The notes: generated by a model from the sequence alone, not told the origin. A stretch of 64,000 nt of DNA from Lysinibacillus agricola (GCF_016638705.1 NZ_CP067341.1:1367501-1431500), one strand, 5' to 3'. Counted from the first letter of the stretch, positions 29,022 through 37,718 are shown. Numbers and translations: made by a program.

Positions 29022-29288
29022 GTGGATTCATTAAAAGTATCATCACGCTCTAATCCAAATTCAGTTGCAGGTGCATTAGTCGCGGTAATCAGAGAAAAAG
29101 GGCAAGCAGAAATGCAAGCAGTTGGGGCAGGTGCACTTAACCAAGCCGTGAAAGCAGTGGCCATTGCACGCGGATTTGTAGCGCCAAGTGGCACAGATTT
29201 AATTTGCGCACCGGCGTTTGCCGATATTTTAATTGCTGGTGAGGAACGTACAGCCTTAAAGCTTCTTGTAGAAAAGCGTACTCGATAA
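29022..29288 (+). CDS. spoVS: Stage V sporulation protein S
   Basis: 88-aa small DNA-binding (Alba-fold) protein of sporulation. SSRSNPNSVAGALVAVIREKG, AVGAGALNQAVKAVAIARGF and APSGTDLICAPAF are near-invariant SpoVS segments. GTG 29022 has GGGGAGG 7 nt upstream. It shows that the host sporulates. The long upstream interval is filled by repeats R1 and R2, and no sigma-H promoter could be identified with confidence. Confidence 0.97.
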   Translation: MDSLKVSSRSNPNSVAGALVAVIREKGQAEMQAVGAGALNQAVKAVAIARGFVAPSGTDLICAPAFADILIAGEERTALKLLVEKRTR

Positions 29289-29302
29289 AAAAGTTATGAA
29301 GT

Positions 29303-29340
29303 AAAATGCCTTGCACATAATAAGCTGCAAGGCATTTTTT
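29303..29340 (+). terminator. Terminator after spoVS
   Basis: Perfect 13 bp stem AAAATGCCTTGCA / TGCAAGGCATTTT, followed by T. Confidence 0.93.
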
Positions 29341-29371
29341 CGTTTTGTATAGTAGTAGCCGATTCCGGACG

Positions 29372-29393
29372 CAATTATGCCGAGGCATAATTG
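29372..29393. repeat. CAATTATGCC palindrome, copy 3
   Basis: CAATTATGCC-GA-GGCATAATTG, perfect 10-bp arms, 30 bp beyond the spoVS terminator. Confidence 0.75.
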
Positions 29394-29556
29394 ATTATTT
29401 AGCTGATTTGAAAATTACAACTTTTTGAACAGGATTTTCAGTCAAAGGTCTGATTTTCGTTTAAAACGTGGAATAACAATAGTGCAGACCGTTTCTTCGT
29501 GTTAAACTTATGAAGGAAAAATAAATAGTACACATTGGATTTAAGGAGTTGTTGAC

Positions 29557-31296
29557 ATGTTACATCAGCTTTCATGGAAAGTCGGTGGGCAACAGGGTGA
29601 AGGGATTGAAAGTACAGGGGAAATTTTCTCAATGGCAATGAATCGTTTAGGTTACTTCCTATACGGTTATCGTCATTTCTCTTCTCGAATTAAAGGTGGC
29701 CATACGAATAATAAAATTACAGTTCGTCCAACAGAAGTGCGTTCAATTGCGGATGATTTAGATATTTTAGTAGCGTTCGACCAGGAAACAATCGACGTCA
29801 ATTATAAAGAGCTAACAGAAACAGGCGTTATTTTAGCTGATTCAAAATTTGATCCAGTGAAGCCAGAAGATTCAAAAGCGCCATTATTTGCGGTACCTTT
29901 TACAGAGGTAGCGGCAGAGCTTGGCACTTCGTTGATGAAAAATATGGTGGCAATCGGAGCAACAGCTTCATTGCTGAATTTAGAGGACGCAGTGTTCCAA
30001 AATGTTGTAGATGATATTTTTGGCAAAAAAGGCGAAGAAGTTGTTCAGAAAAATATGGAGGCCATCGCACGCGGTCATGAATTAATGAATGAGCTTTTAG
30101 GCAATCGTGTAGGTGAATGGGCTTTAGCACCAGCAGATGGTAAACGTCGTATGTTCATGATCGGGAACGATGCAGTTGCACTTGGAGCACTTGCAGCTGG
30201 GACACGCTTTATGGCAGCCTACCCAATTACACCAGCTTCTGAGATTATGGAATACCTAATTAAAAAATTACCGAAATTCGGTGGTACGGTTATTCAAACA
30301 GAAGACGAAATTGCTGCAGCGACAATGGCAATTGGGGCAAACTTTGGTGGTGTTCGTTCCTTTACAGCTTCTGCTGGTCCTGGTCTTTCATTAATGATGG
30401 AAGCACTAGGTCTTTCAGGTATGACGGAGCAGCCACTAGTTGTTATTGATACTCAACGTGGTGGTCCATCAACAGGTTTACCGACAAAGCAAGAGCAATC
30501 AGATCTAATGGCAATGTTATATGGTACGCATGGTGAAATTCCGAAAGTTGTGATTGCACCTTCTACAATGGAGGAAGCATTCTTTGACACAATCCAAGCG
30601 TTTAATATTGCAGAGGAACTACAATTACCAGTTATTTTAATGACTGACTTGCAATTATCTCTAGGTAAACAATCTGTTGAACCATTTGATTACAATAAAA
30701 TTGAAATTCGTCGCGGTAAAATTGTCACTGACGACATTGAAGAAGTGACTGATAAAGCATACTTCAAACGCTATGAAAATACAGAAGACGGCATTTCACC
30801 GCGTGTATTACCTGGTACGTTAAACGGTATTCACCATGTAACAGGGGTTGAACACGATGAAACAGGTAAACCATCTGAAGCAACTGGTAACCGTCAAGTA
30901 CAAATGGATAAACGTTTCCGTAAGCTAGCTGCATTGAAATTTGATACTCCAGTGTACTCAAATGCGCCACACGAAGAAGCAGATATTTTATTGGTGGGCT
31001 TTAACTCAACTCGTGGAGCTATTGAAGAAGTACAAGAGCGATTAAATGCTCAAGGTATGAAGGTGAACCATGCACACATGCGTTTAATTCACCCATTCCC
31101 ATCTGCTGAGGTGGCACCACTTGTAGCAAAAGCGAAAAAAGTAATCGTTGTAGAAAATAACTACACAGGTCAATTAGCAAATATTATGAAGATGAATATT
31201 GGTGGTCACGATAAAATCGAGACTATTACAAAATATAATGGTACACCATTCTTGCCAGGTGAATTAGAAAATCGTGTGAAGGAGTTGACTCGCTAA
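29557..31296 (+). CDS. korA: 2-oxoacid:ferredoxin oxidoreductase, alpha subunit (gamma-alpha fusion)
   Basis: 579 aa. Residues about 1-190 form the POR gamma domain (WKVGGQQGEGIESTGEIF; RIKGGHTNNKITV). Residues about 200-579 form the alpha, pyrophosphate-interacting region (GNDAVALGALAAGTRFMAAYP; TEDEIAAATMAIGANFGG; AGPGLSLMMEALGLSGMTE). With KorB it should decarboxylate 2-oxoglutarate or another 2-oxoacid, passing electrons to ferredoxin. ATG 29557 has TAAGGAG 8 nt upstream. It lies between spoVS and miaB, where B. subtilis carries tdh-kbl. Confidence 0.93.
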   Translation: MLHQLSWKVGGQQGEGIESTGEIFSMAMNRLGYFLYGYRHFSSRIKGGHTNNKITVRPTEVRSIADDLDILVAFDQETIDVNYKELTETGVILADSKFDPVKPEDSKAPLFAVPFTEVAAELGTSLMKNMVAIGATASLLNLEDAVFQNVVDDIFGKKGEEVVQKNMEAIARGHELMNELLGNRVGEWALAPADGKRRMFMIGNDAVALGALAAGTRFMAAYPITPASEIMEYLIKKLPKFGGTVIQTEDEIAAATMAIGANFGGVRSFTASAGPGLSLMMEALGLSGMTEQPLVVIDTQRGGPSTGLPTKQEQSDLMAMLYGTHGEIPKVVIAPSTMEEAFFDTIQAFNIAEELQLPVILMTDLQLSLGKQSVEPFDYNKIEIRRGKIVTDDIEEVTDKAYFKRYENTEDGISPRVLPGTLNGIHHVTGVEHDETGKPSEATGNRQVQMDKRFRKLAALKFDTPVYSNAPHEEADILLVGFNSTRGAIEEVQERLNAQGMKVNHAHMRLIHPFPSAEVAPLVAKAKKVIVVENNYTGQLANIMKMNIGGHDKIETITKYNGTPFLPGELENRVKELTR

Positions 31297-32162
31297 TGGC
31301 AACATTTAAGGATTTTCGTAATACAGTGAAACCAAACTGGTGCCCAGGCTGTGGTGACTTCTCTGTACAAGCAGCGATTCAGCGCGCCGCGGCTAACGTT
31401 GGTATTGAACCAAACGAACTAGCTGTTATCTCAGGGATTGGCTGTTCAGGTCGTATTTCAGGTTACATTAATTCATACGGTTTCCACGGTATTCATGGTC
31501 GTGCATTACCGATTGCACAAGGCTTAAAAATGGCTAACCGTGATTTAAACGTTATTGCTTCTGGCGGTGACGGGGATGGCTTTGCGATTGGTATGGGTCA
31601 TACAATTCATTCTATCCGTCGAAATATTGACATCACGTACGTTGTTATGGATAACCAAATTTATGGTTTAACAAAAGGGCAAACATCTCCACGCTCTGCT
31701 GCAGGATTTATTACAAAATCTACGCCAGGTGGTGCGATTGAACCATCATTAAAACCATTAGAAGTCGCTTTAACAAGCGGAGCTACATTTGTAGCACAAG
31801 GTTTCTCAACAGATATTAAAGAGTTAACCGCTATAATTGAAGCGGGCATTAATCATAAAGGCTTCTCATTCATCAACGTATTCTCACCTTGTGTTACTTA
31901 TAACAAAGTGAACACGTACGATTGGTTTAAAGAAAACTTAACGAAGCTTGCTGATATCGAAGGCTATGATAATTCTGACCGTAGTATGGCAATGCGTACA
32001 GTGATGGAGCATGAAGGTTTAGTAACAGGTATTATTTATCAAGATACTGAAACAACTTCATATCAAGAAAAAGTACCAGGCTATTCAGAGCTACCATTAA
32101 CGGATATTGATATTAAAATGAGTGAAAATGATTTTAATGATTTAGTGAAAGAATTTATGTAA
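31296..32162 (+). CDS. korB: 2-oxoacid:ferredoxin oxidoreductase, beta subunit
   Basis: 288-aa thiamine-diphosphate-binding subunit. NWCPGCGDFSV supplies two cysteines of the iron-sulfur site, GCSGRISGY the third, and the ThDP motif is ASGGDGDGFAIG...VMDNQIYGLTKGQ. A further Cys lies in FSPCVTYN. Its start overlaps the korA stop by one base, so subunit synthesis is coupled. The exact 2-oxoacid cannot be read from sequence. Confidence 0.94.
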   Translation: MATFKDFRNTVKPNWCPGCGDFSVQAAIQRAAANVGIEPNELAVISGIGCSGRISGYINSYGFHGIHGRALPIAQGLKMANRDLNVIASGGDGDGFAIGMGHTIHSIRRNIDITYVVMDNQIYGLTKGQTSPRSAAGFITKSTPGGAIEPSLKPLEVALTSGATFVAQGFSTDIKELTAIIEAGINHKGFSFINVFSPCVTYNKVNTYDWFKENLTKLADIEGYDNSDRSMAMRTVMEHEGLVTGIIYQDTETTSYQEKVPGYSELPLTDIDIKMSENDFNDLVKEFM

Positions 32163-32184
32163 ATTCAATTTTATATAACATTAA

Positions 32185-32216
32185 AAAAGCATTTGGGATT
32201 CCTCCAAATGCTTTTC
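32185..32216 (+). terminator. Terminator after korB
   Basis: Perfect 12 bp stem AAAAGCATTTGG / CCAAATGCTTTT with a 7-nt loop. Confidence 0.9.
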
Positions 32217-32271
32217 GTGTTTTTGAAAGACTGTTATGTCAATGAAATTAAGATATTAAAAAATTATTATT

Positions 32272-32304
32272 TTGTCGCTACGTTAGCACTACGCTTTCGC
32301 ACAT
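32272..32304. repeat. Dispersed motif, inverted copy
   Basis: TTTGTCGCTACGTTAGC and ACTACGCTTTCGCAC form the reverse complement of a GTGCGAAAGCG...GCGACA copy. Confidence 0.55.
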
Positions 32305-32366
32305 TTGAAACATTGATAAAGTTTTGTTTTATCCTTATAAATGAGTAGATATATGCTCTGTGAAGT

Positions 32367-32490
32367 GGTTGATTGGAGTGGAGACTGAGCGACTCCTCGG
32401 GGATCAGCGTCACAGATGAGACCCTGCAGCGCAGCGAAGCGGCTCATCGGACGCCCCCAGGAAAGCGCTCAGTCGGAATGGAAATCAACC
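32367..32490. repeat. Large palindromic intergenic element, copy R3
   Basis: 124 bp bounded by GGTTGATT and AATCAACC, in opposite orientation to R1. The interior carries CGTCACAGATGAGACC and GCTCATCGGACGCCCCCAGG. It lies between korB and the LanFEG operon. Confidence 0.8.
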
Positions 32491-32549
32491 CCCTCGTTTT
32501 GCCAACCAATTTGATTTTTATAGGGTTGTTCTTCAAAAAATTCTCGAAA

Positions 32550-32588
32550 TCCTTATAAAATCCTTATAATCATTTTCTACACTATAAT
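32550..32588 (+). promoter_or_regulatory. Operator-promoter of the LanFEG operon
   Basis: Two direct TCCTTATAA repeats (32550-32558 and 32561-32569) are spaced 11 bp apart, one helical turn. They lie immediately upstream of a TATAAT -10 box (32583-32588) that lacks a good -35. This is the usual layout for activation by an OmpR-family regulator such as the one encoded at 34837. Confidence 0.55.
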
Positions 32589-32611
32589 CATCGAAAGGAA
32601 GATGATTATAG
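32582..32611 (+). promoter_or_regulatory. Perfect 10-bp inverted repeat around the ribosome-binding site
   Basis: CTATAATCAT / ATGATTATAG flank a 10-nt loop containing AAAGGAAG; the right arm abuts the ATG at 32612. The left arm overlaps the -10 box, so it may act as DNA operator or, if transcription starts further upstream, as an RNA hairpin presenting the ribosome-binding site. Confidence 0.5.
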
Positions 32612-33319
32612 ATGGAAGATATTATTTTACAAACTGAAAATCTTAGTAAAAGCTTTAAGGGGCAAAAAATTGTAGAGGACTTGTCGTTGACGATACCTCG
32701 CAATACTGTTTACGGTTTACTCGGTCCTAACGGTGCTGGGAAATCAACAGCGTTAAAATTGATAACAGGGATGCTGCGTCCGAATGCAGGAAAGATACTT
32801 TTTAATGGACGTGAATGGAATCGTAATGATTTAAATGACCTTGGTGTATTAATTGAAACACCACCGCTTTATGAAAATTTAACGGCAAGAGAAAATCTCA
32901 AGGTTCGAACGATTGCCCTCGGATTGCCACAGTCACGTATTGATGAAGTATTAAGAATCGTAGACTTGACCAATACAGGAAAAAAACGAGCAGGACAATT
33001 TTCCTTAGGGATGAAACAGCGTCTAGGAATTGCTATTGCGCTATTAAACTATCCAAAGCTTTTAATTCTTGATGAGCCGACAAATGGTCTCGATCCAATC
33101 GGCATTCAAGAACTTCGAAAGCTGATCCGATCTTTTCCAGAGCAAGGCATTACAGTCATTTTATCTAGCCATATCCTGTCAGAGGTAGAGCAGGTCGTTG
33201 ATGAAATTGGCATCATTGCAGGAGGAAAATTAGGCTATCAGGGAGTTGCCCCACAAGGTCAGGAATTAGAATCATTATTTATGCAAGTAGTGTCTGCTAA
33301 TAGAAAGGTAGGCATGTAA
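32612..33319 (+). CDS. LanF-type ABC transporter ATP-binding protein
   Basis: 235-aa ATPase with Walker A GPNGAGKST (about residues 37-45), signature FSLGMKQRLGIA, Walker B LLILDEPTNGLDP and an H-loop (SSHILSE). It groups by appearance with BcrA/LanF immunity ATPases that expel lantibiotics or other cell-envelope-active peptides. It is followed by two small permeases and a two-component system, a complete LanFEG-RK set with no bacteriocin precursor nearby, so it is a resistance module, not self-immunity. Confidence 0.85.
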   Translation: MEDIILQTENLSKSFKGQKIVEDLSLTIPRNTVYGLLGPNGAGKSTALKLITGMLRPNAGKILFNGREWNRNDLNDLGVLIETPPLYENLTARENLKVRTIALGLPQSRIDEVLRIVDLTNTGKKRAGQFSLGMKQRLGIAIALLNYPKLLILDEPTNGLDPIGIQELRKLIRSFPEQGITVILSSHILSEVEQVVDEIGIIAGGKLGYQGVAPQGQELESLFMQVVSANRKVGM

Positions 33320-33320
33320 C

Positions 33321-34049
33321 ATGATTTCAATTATGAAAGCTGAAAGATTAAAATGGAAAAAGACTTTTATTATTAAATTAGTTTGGCTAGCGCCTATTGT
33401 TGCGATATTACTAACTGCAGTATTAATGGGAGGAAAGTTTTTTCAAAGTGGTGCTTATAACTTTTGGTATACAATGCTCCTACCAGGTGCTCTGACGATA
33501 TGTTGTGCATTAGCTGTGGAAAAAGATGCTAAATTGAAATATCATAGTATTCTCGCAATGCCGATTGATCTGAAGAAGATTTGGTTTGGCAAAATACTAG
33601 CATGTAGTGCCTGGTTGTTAGTAACTACGCTTATTTTCTTTGTAAGTATAACTGCTAGTGGAATACTTTTTGGCACTAGCTATTCTTTAACAAGTAGTCT
33701 TACAGGTAGTTCGTTAATTTTCTTAACGCTATTATGGCAAATTCCATTTTGTCTATTTCTTGCGACAAAATTAGGCACTTATATGGCTATTTTAATTAAT
33801 TTAGTTGGCAATATTTTTGGCGTGGTTGCATTTGCTGATGGAGAGTTTTGGTATAGCGTACCTTATGCCATTACAGCAAGATTAATTTGTCCAACACTAG
33901 GGATATTACCAAATGGTCTGCTAGTGCCTGAAGGAAGTCCATTATTGAGTATGTCGGTTATAGTTCCGGGCTTACTGATTGCTTTAGCTTGGTTTGCGTT
34001 AATTAGCTACTTTACTGCACGTTGGTTTCAGAAAAGAGAGGCGAAATAG
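33321..34049 (+). CDS. LanE-type ABC transporter permease
   Basis: 242 aa with six hydrophobic segments and no soluble domain. It begins MISIMKAERLKWKKTF, the short amphipathic start seen in LanE/MutE/EpiE permeases. It starts one base after the ATPase stop. It forms the membrane channel with the next gene product. Confidence 0.8.
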   Translation: MISIMKAERLKWKKTFIIKLVWLAPIVAILLTAVLMGGKFFQSGAYNFWYTMLLPGALTICCALAVEKDAKLKYHSILAMPIDLKKIWFGKILACSAWLLVTTLIFFVSITASGILFGTSYSLTSSLTGSSLIFLTLLWQIPFCLFLATKLGTYMAILINLVGNIFGVVAFADGEFWYSVPYAITARLICPTLGILPNGLLVPEGSPLLSMSVIVPGLLIALAWFALISYFTARWFQKREAK

Positions 34050-34052
34050 TAT

Positions 34053-34808
34053 ATGGTAATGTTAAGATTACTGAGAGCAGAGTTTCTTAAAACAAAAAGA
34101 ACGCCATTTTTACTAATTCATCTCTTTGTACCTATTATTATTTCTGGTCTGTTTTTAGCATACTACACATATTCGCCATGGGATTTCAATGGGAAAGTAT
34201 CAACCTATTTTCAGGCTCTCGCGTGTGGATTTCCGATTATAATTGGAGTAGTTTGTTCAATGATGTCGGAGCAAGAAGCTACTGCATGCCATTTTCAGGA
34301 GATGCTAACAGCTTCTAAAACAAAAATATTGGCCTTTTTAAGCAAGTTGCTACTGTTATTGTTATTTAGTTTTGGAGCAATATTACTGTCCATCGGTATT
34401 TTTAGTTTTGGTTTTATTGAACTTTTACATGAGGATACTTTTAGTTTTCAATTTTATGTAATAGCTGGATGCATTCTATTTGTAAGCTTTGCATTTTTAT
34501 ATATTTTACATTTTTTTGTTAGTCTTCATTTTGGTAAAGGCGCCTCCATAGGATTAGGTATTGTGGGATCACTATTAGTAGCCTTACTACTCACTGGATT
34601 AGGTGAAGGTATTTGGTCATTTATACCTTATGGTTGGGGCGGTCAGTTTGTTTCGTTATGGACAATGAAGGCGTCAGGGCTTGACCTATCAACGGTGGAA
34701 ATAGGACTACAGGAAGGTATTATTGCTTCCGTTTGCGGAACATTGCTAGCGTTAGTATTATCTTGTTTATGGTTTTGGAAATGGGAAGGAAGAAAGTCTG
34801 ATAATTAG
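34053..34808 (+). CDS. LanG-type ABC transporter permease
   Basis: 251-aa six-helix permease with N-terminal MLRLLRAEFLKTKRTPFLLIH, typical of LanG/MutG proteins. The gap to the preceding stop is 3 bp. ATG 34053 has AGAGG about 11 nt upstream; the ATG two codons later is also possible. Confidence 0.8.
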   Translation: MVMLRLLRAEFLKTKRTPFLLIHLFVPIIISGLFLAYYTYSPWDFNGKVSTYFQALACGFPIIIGVVCSMMSEQEATACHFQEMLTASKTKILAFLSKLLLLLLFSFGAILLSIGIFSFGFIELLHEDTFSFQFYVIAGCILFVSFAFLYILHFFVSLHFGKGASIGLGIVGSLLVALLLTGLGEGIWSFIPYGWGGQFVSLWTMKASGLDLSTVEIGLQEGIIASVCGTLLALVLSCLWFWKWEGRKSDN

Positions 34809-34836
34809 GGTATGAAGAAATGATGAGGGTAGAAAT

Positions 34837-35499
34837 ATGGCAAAAATATTAGTAGTAGATGATGAAAGAGACATTTTAGTATTAATAAAAAATGCATTAC
34901 TAAAAGATGAACATTTAGTAACGGCAGTCTCTGATGCAACAGAAGTAAGTAAAATGGATCTTGGTGCCTTCGATTTAATTTTACTGGATGTGATGATGCC
35001 CGAAATTGATGGATTTACTCTATGTGGCCAAATACGTCATGCTGTTGATTGTCCAATCCTTTTTTTAACGGCTAAATCATTGGAGGAGGATCTAATGTAT
35101 GGTCTAGGTCTTGGTGCTGATGATTATATTATCAAGCCGTTTGGAATTGGGGGGCTACGTGCAAGAGTGAATGCGCATTTGAGACGCGAAAAAAGAGAAA
35201 GACGTAGCATTCTTTTTGTAGATAATGTTCACTTCAATCTATCAGGTAAAGAGCTGTTTGTAAATGAAGTGAAGGTAATGCTGACAAAAAGCGAATATGA
35301 AATATGCGAATTTCTAGCTCGAAATCGAGGACAGGTATTTTCTAAAGAAAAGATTTATGAAACTATTTTTGGATTTGATGGGAAGAGTGACAGTACAGCT
35401 ATTACTGAGCATATTAAAAATATTCGTTCAAAGCTACATGCCTTTGAGATTGACGTCATTGACACTGTTTGGGGGATTGGATACAAATGGAGACAATGA
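34837..35499 (+). CDS. OmpR-family response regulator
   Basis: 220 aa. The receiver domain has acidic pair D8/D9 (VVDDERD), phosphoacceptor D51 (LILLDVMMPEIDG) and K100 (IIKPFG). The C-terminal winged helix (about residues 125-220) has LTKSEYEICEFLARN and the DNA-recognition region STAITEHIKNIRSKL. It probably activates the upstream LanFEG genes via the TCCTTATAA repeats. Its gene overlaps the kinase gene, so both are made together. Confidence 0.9.
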   Translation: MAKILVVDDERDILVLIKNALLKDEHLVTAVSDATEVSKMDLGAFDLILLDVMMPEIDGFTLCGQIRHAVDCPILFLTAKSLEEDLMYGLGLGADDYIIKPFGIGGLRARVNAHLRREKRERRSILFVDNVHFNLSGKELFVNEVKVMLTKSEYEICEFLARNRGQVFSKEKIYETIFGFDGKSDSTAITEHIKNIRSKLHAFEIDVIDTVWGIGYKWRQ

Positions 35500-36911
35500 A
35501 GCCCAATAAAGGAACACGCCTTCATACTTTTTTTCTTCGATATCTCCTTTTCCTAAGTTTAGGCACCATTCTGTTAGTAGTGTTGCTGATCGGTTTAACG
35601 ATGTTTGCCTTTTCTACCAACATCGTATTACCAGCAAATTATGCAGAAACTCAAATTTCATTATCAAGAGATCGTATTGCGTCTAGTAGTACGGTTACAG
35701 CTGATATGATCCCAGACCTTGTTGATTACGCAGTCTTTTCTAAAGAAGGTAAACTTCTTGCAGGAAATCTTTCAGAGAAGGAAGCCTATAAAGCTTGGAA
35801 TGCAATGAAAAAAGAGCAAACTCAAGGTATCTCCCAATTTTACTCGTTTATAGAGCGAGAAAATGAGATTTGTATATTACGGTATTATATATTGCCACAG
35901 TATCGTTCGGCTAATATGAGGGAATATTTACCAAATCCACAACTGTTAGATGTTCTATTATTTATTATAGGAATAATAACGCTAGTAACTGTCCTTGCGA
36001 TCCATTTTGGAAGAAAGCTTAAGAAAAAAATGTTTGGTTTGCAGGAAGCGATTGAAAAAATACAAAATCAAAATTTAGATTTTACGATAAGCCCTTCAGG
36101 AATTCGTGAAATAGATGAAATATCCATTTCTCTTGAGCATATGAGAGAGGCTTTAAATAGCTCCTTAAAACAACAATGGGAATCAGAACAGACCCGTAGA
36201 GAACAAATTTCTGCTCTTGCCCATGATCTGAAAACACCTCTTACAATTATTCGAGGGAATGCAGAGCTTTTACAGGATACTGTTCAAGATGACATTCAAA
36301 AAGAATATAATAACTATATTTTGAAAAATACAATCGAAATAGAAAAATTCACGAAAGAGCTAATTGATTTATCGAAAATGGAGAAAAATATCGTTCGTGA
36401 AAAAACAAATGTTAAAGCGGATGCATTTATGACAGAAGTAGAGAATCAAATGAGAGCTCTTTCGTTGGAAAAAAGGCTACAAGTGGATGTAAAGAAGGAA
36501 ATGATTCCTGCATTTATGTTTATCGATGAAGAACAGTTCTATCGAGCGATTTTAAATGTTATTGCCAATGCTGTGGAGCATACACCTGAAAATGGTAAGG
36601 CGACATTCACTGTGCAAGGCGCTGCTGATTTTATCCAATTTATCGTTACTGATAGCGGCTGTGGATTCTCTCCGAGAGATTTAAATGAGGCTACCAAACA
36701 ATTTTATCGCGGAGATCCAAGTAGGAATGCAGGAAATCACCATGGCATGGGACTTTATATTGCTCAATCAATTGTTCAGAGTCATAGTGGCACACTGCTA
36801 ATTGGCAATGATTTAACAACTAGTGGAGGAAAAGTGACCATTACAATCCCAATCAAAGAAGCGCACAGCCAGAACGGAAATCAACCCCACGCTATGATGA
36901 CGAGCCTTTAA
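35487..36911 (+). CDS. Sensor histidine kinase of the LanFEG operon
   Basis: About 474 aa: transmembrane helix at about 18-42, extracytoplasmic sensor of about 110 residues, second helix at about 153-173, and a HAMP-like linker. The HisKA domain has phosphoacceptor H246 (SALAHDLKTPLTIIRG), and the ATPase domain has VIANAVEHTPENG, DSGCGF and HHGMGLYIAQSIV. The start is ATG 35487 (GGGGGA 10 nt upstream), inside the regulator gene; ATG 35496 is possible. The last 14 or so residues (HSQNGNQPHAMMTSL) are encoded by a fragment of the dispersed intergenic element, not by kinase-derived sequence, so the native C-terminus appears replaced. Confidence 0.9.
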   Translation: METMKPNKGTRLHTFFLRYLLFLSLGTILLVVLLIGLTMFAFSTNIVLPANYAETQISLSRDRIASSSTVTADMIPDLVDYAVFSKEGKLLAGNLSEKEAYKAWNAMKKEQTQGISQFYSFIERENEICILRYYILPQYRSANMREYLPNPQLLDVLLFIIGIITLVTVLAIHFGRKLKKKMFGLQEAIEKIQNQNLDFTISPSGIREIDEISISLEHMREALNSSLKQQWESEQTRREQISALAHDLKTPLTIIRGNAELLQDTVQDDIQKEYNNYILKNTIEIEKFTKELIDLSKMEKNIVREKTNVKADAFMTEVENQMRALSLEKRLQVDVKKEMIPAFMFIDEEQFYRAILNVIANAVEHTPENGKATFTVQGAADFIQFIVTDSGCGFSPRDLNEATKQFYRGDPSRNAGNHHGMGLYIAQSIVQSHSGTLLIGNDLTTSGGKVTITIPIKEAHSQNGNQPHAMMTSL

Positions 36912-36930
36912 CTAATAAAAATGGTTGGCT
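36866..36930. repeat. Intergenic-element fragment forming the 3' end of the kinase gene
   Basis: CAGAACGGAAATCAACCCCACGCTATGATGACGAGCC... followed by AACTAATAAAAATGG is nearly the same as the right end of element R4 and its flank (39843-39890). Its first part overlaps the last codons of the histidine kinase gene. Confidence 0.75.
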
Positions 36931-36956
36931 AACACACCTGGATAAAATATCTTGAG

Positions 36957-36998
36957 AAAAGAATGATTTTGGCAAATTTGCTAATATCATTCTTTTTT
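36957..36998 (+). terminator. Terminator after the kinase gene
   Basis: Perfect 11 bp stem AAAAGAATGAT / ATCATTCTTTT, 18-nt loop, T-run. Confidence 0.85.
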
Positions 36999-37092
36999 TG
37001 TTTTGGTAGAAAGGGAAAAAATGGGGAGCGTGTTCGGGCAATAGTATTGTAAAAAATGCTACAATAAAAGAAAAAAAGAAGAGGCGATGCAC

Positions 37093-37464
37093 GTGGATAA
37101 CGTCATTGATTTTATTGCAAAGAAAAAAGAACGCGAAGAAAGACAGCGGGCTCAGGATTTAGAGAGGTACGTTGCGACGCAATGTAATTTTCATCAACCA
37201 GAAAATATTGATGCACTTGTTGATGGAAAAATAATTGAGGTCAAAGACCATACGTTGTTTTTAGGTTTTCTCTCGATATTAAAAGATGAACAAATTGAGC
37301 CACTTGATATTTTTCAAGATGTTTTTACATTAGAGCCTGCTCGTTTTGAGATGTCCTACAATATGAGATGGTGGTCAGTTGTACAGCTTGCATTTACATT
37401 TTTAACAATTTTAAAGGAAAACGAGCCGCATACATATGCAGATTTTCTTGGTTTATCAGATTAA
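37093..37464 (+). CDS. Hypothetical protein, 123 aa
   Basis: Unrecognised soluble protein. The N-terminal 30 residues are highly charged and likely helical (FIAKKKEREERQRAQDLERY), followed by a mixed domain with several aromatic residues and MRWWSVVQLAFTFLTIL near the end. No signal peptide or catalytic motif is visible. GTG 37093 has GAAGAGG 8 nt upstream; ATG 37087 would leave only 2 nt. It stands alone between two operons. Confidence 0.7.
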   Translation: MDNVIDFIAKKKEREERQRAQDLERYVATQCNFHQPENIDALVDGKIIEVKDHTLFLGFLSILKDEQIEPLDIFQDVFTLEPARFEMSYNMRWWSVVQLAFTFLTILKENEPHTYADFLGLSD

Positions 37465-37465
37465 T

Positions 37466-37518
37466 CTAGAGTGTGTGCACGTCTTGGGAAGATACATAAA
37501 CGTGCGCATACAAACTAG
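37466..37518 (+). other. Imperfect hairpin downstream of the 123-aa gene
   Basis: TCTAG...TGTGTGCACG pairs with CGTGCGCATA...CTAGA around a loop of about 18 nt. There is no T-run after it, so it may be a processing or attenuating structure, not a terminator. Confidence 0.4.
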
Positions 37519-37572
37519 ATTCCCTCTTATCCCCACTCAAACAAATAATCATCTTTACAATTCCCCCTTAAA

Positions 37573-37627
37573 TCAATAATTGTTCATAGATTTTCATAAT
37601 TCCTTCATAATTTTTACTGAATATTTT
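37573..37627 (+). promoter_or_regulatory. PHO-box-like direct repeats and -10 box
   Basis: TTCATA at 37583, 37593 and 37604, plus TCAATA at 37573, follow a 10-11 bp phase. The Bacillus PhoP site is a series of TT(A/T/C)A(C/T)A hexamers at about 11-bp intervals; TTCATA fits. TATTTT at 37622-37627 lies about 13 bp beyond the last repeat, where a PhoP-activated -10 box is expected. Confidence 0.5.
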
Positions 37628-37648
37628 AACGTCCTCCATACTTGCTTA

Positions 37649-37696
37649 ATGTTTGTTTTCTAACATAACTGTTGTAAGGCAAATGAAAACAAACAT
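37649..37696 (+). promoter_or_regulatory. 12-bp inverted repeat in the leader of the phosphoester operon
   Basis: Perfect arms ATGTTTGTTTTC and GAAAACAAACAT separated by 24 nt, between the putative promoter and the ribosome-binding site. It is a candidate operator for the DeoR-type regulator at 42553, or an RNA hairpin. Confidence 0.5.
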
Positions 37697-37718
37697 AAAC
37701 AAATGGAGGTTCCAACTC

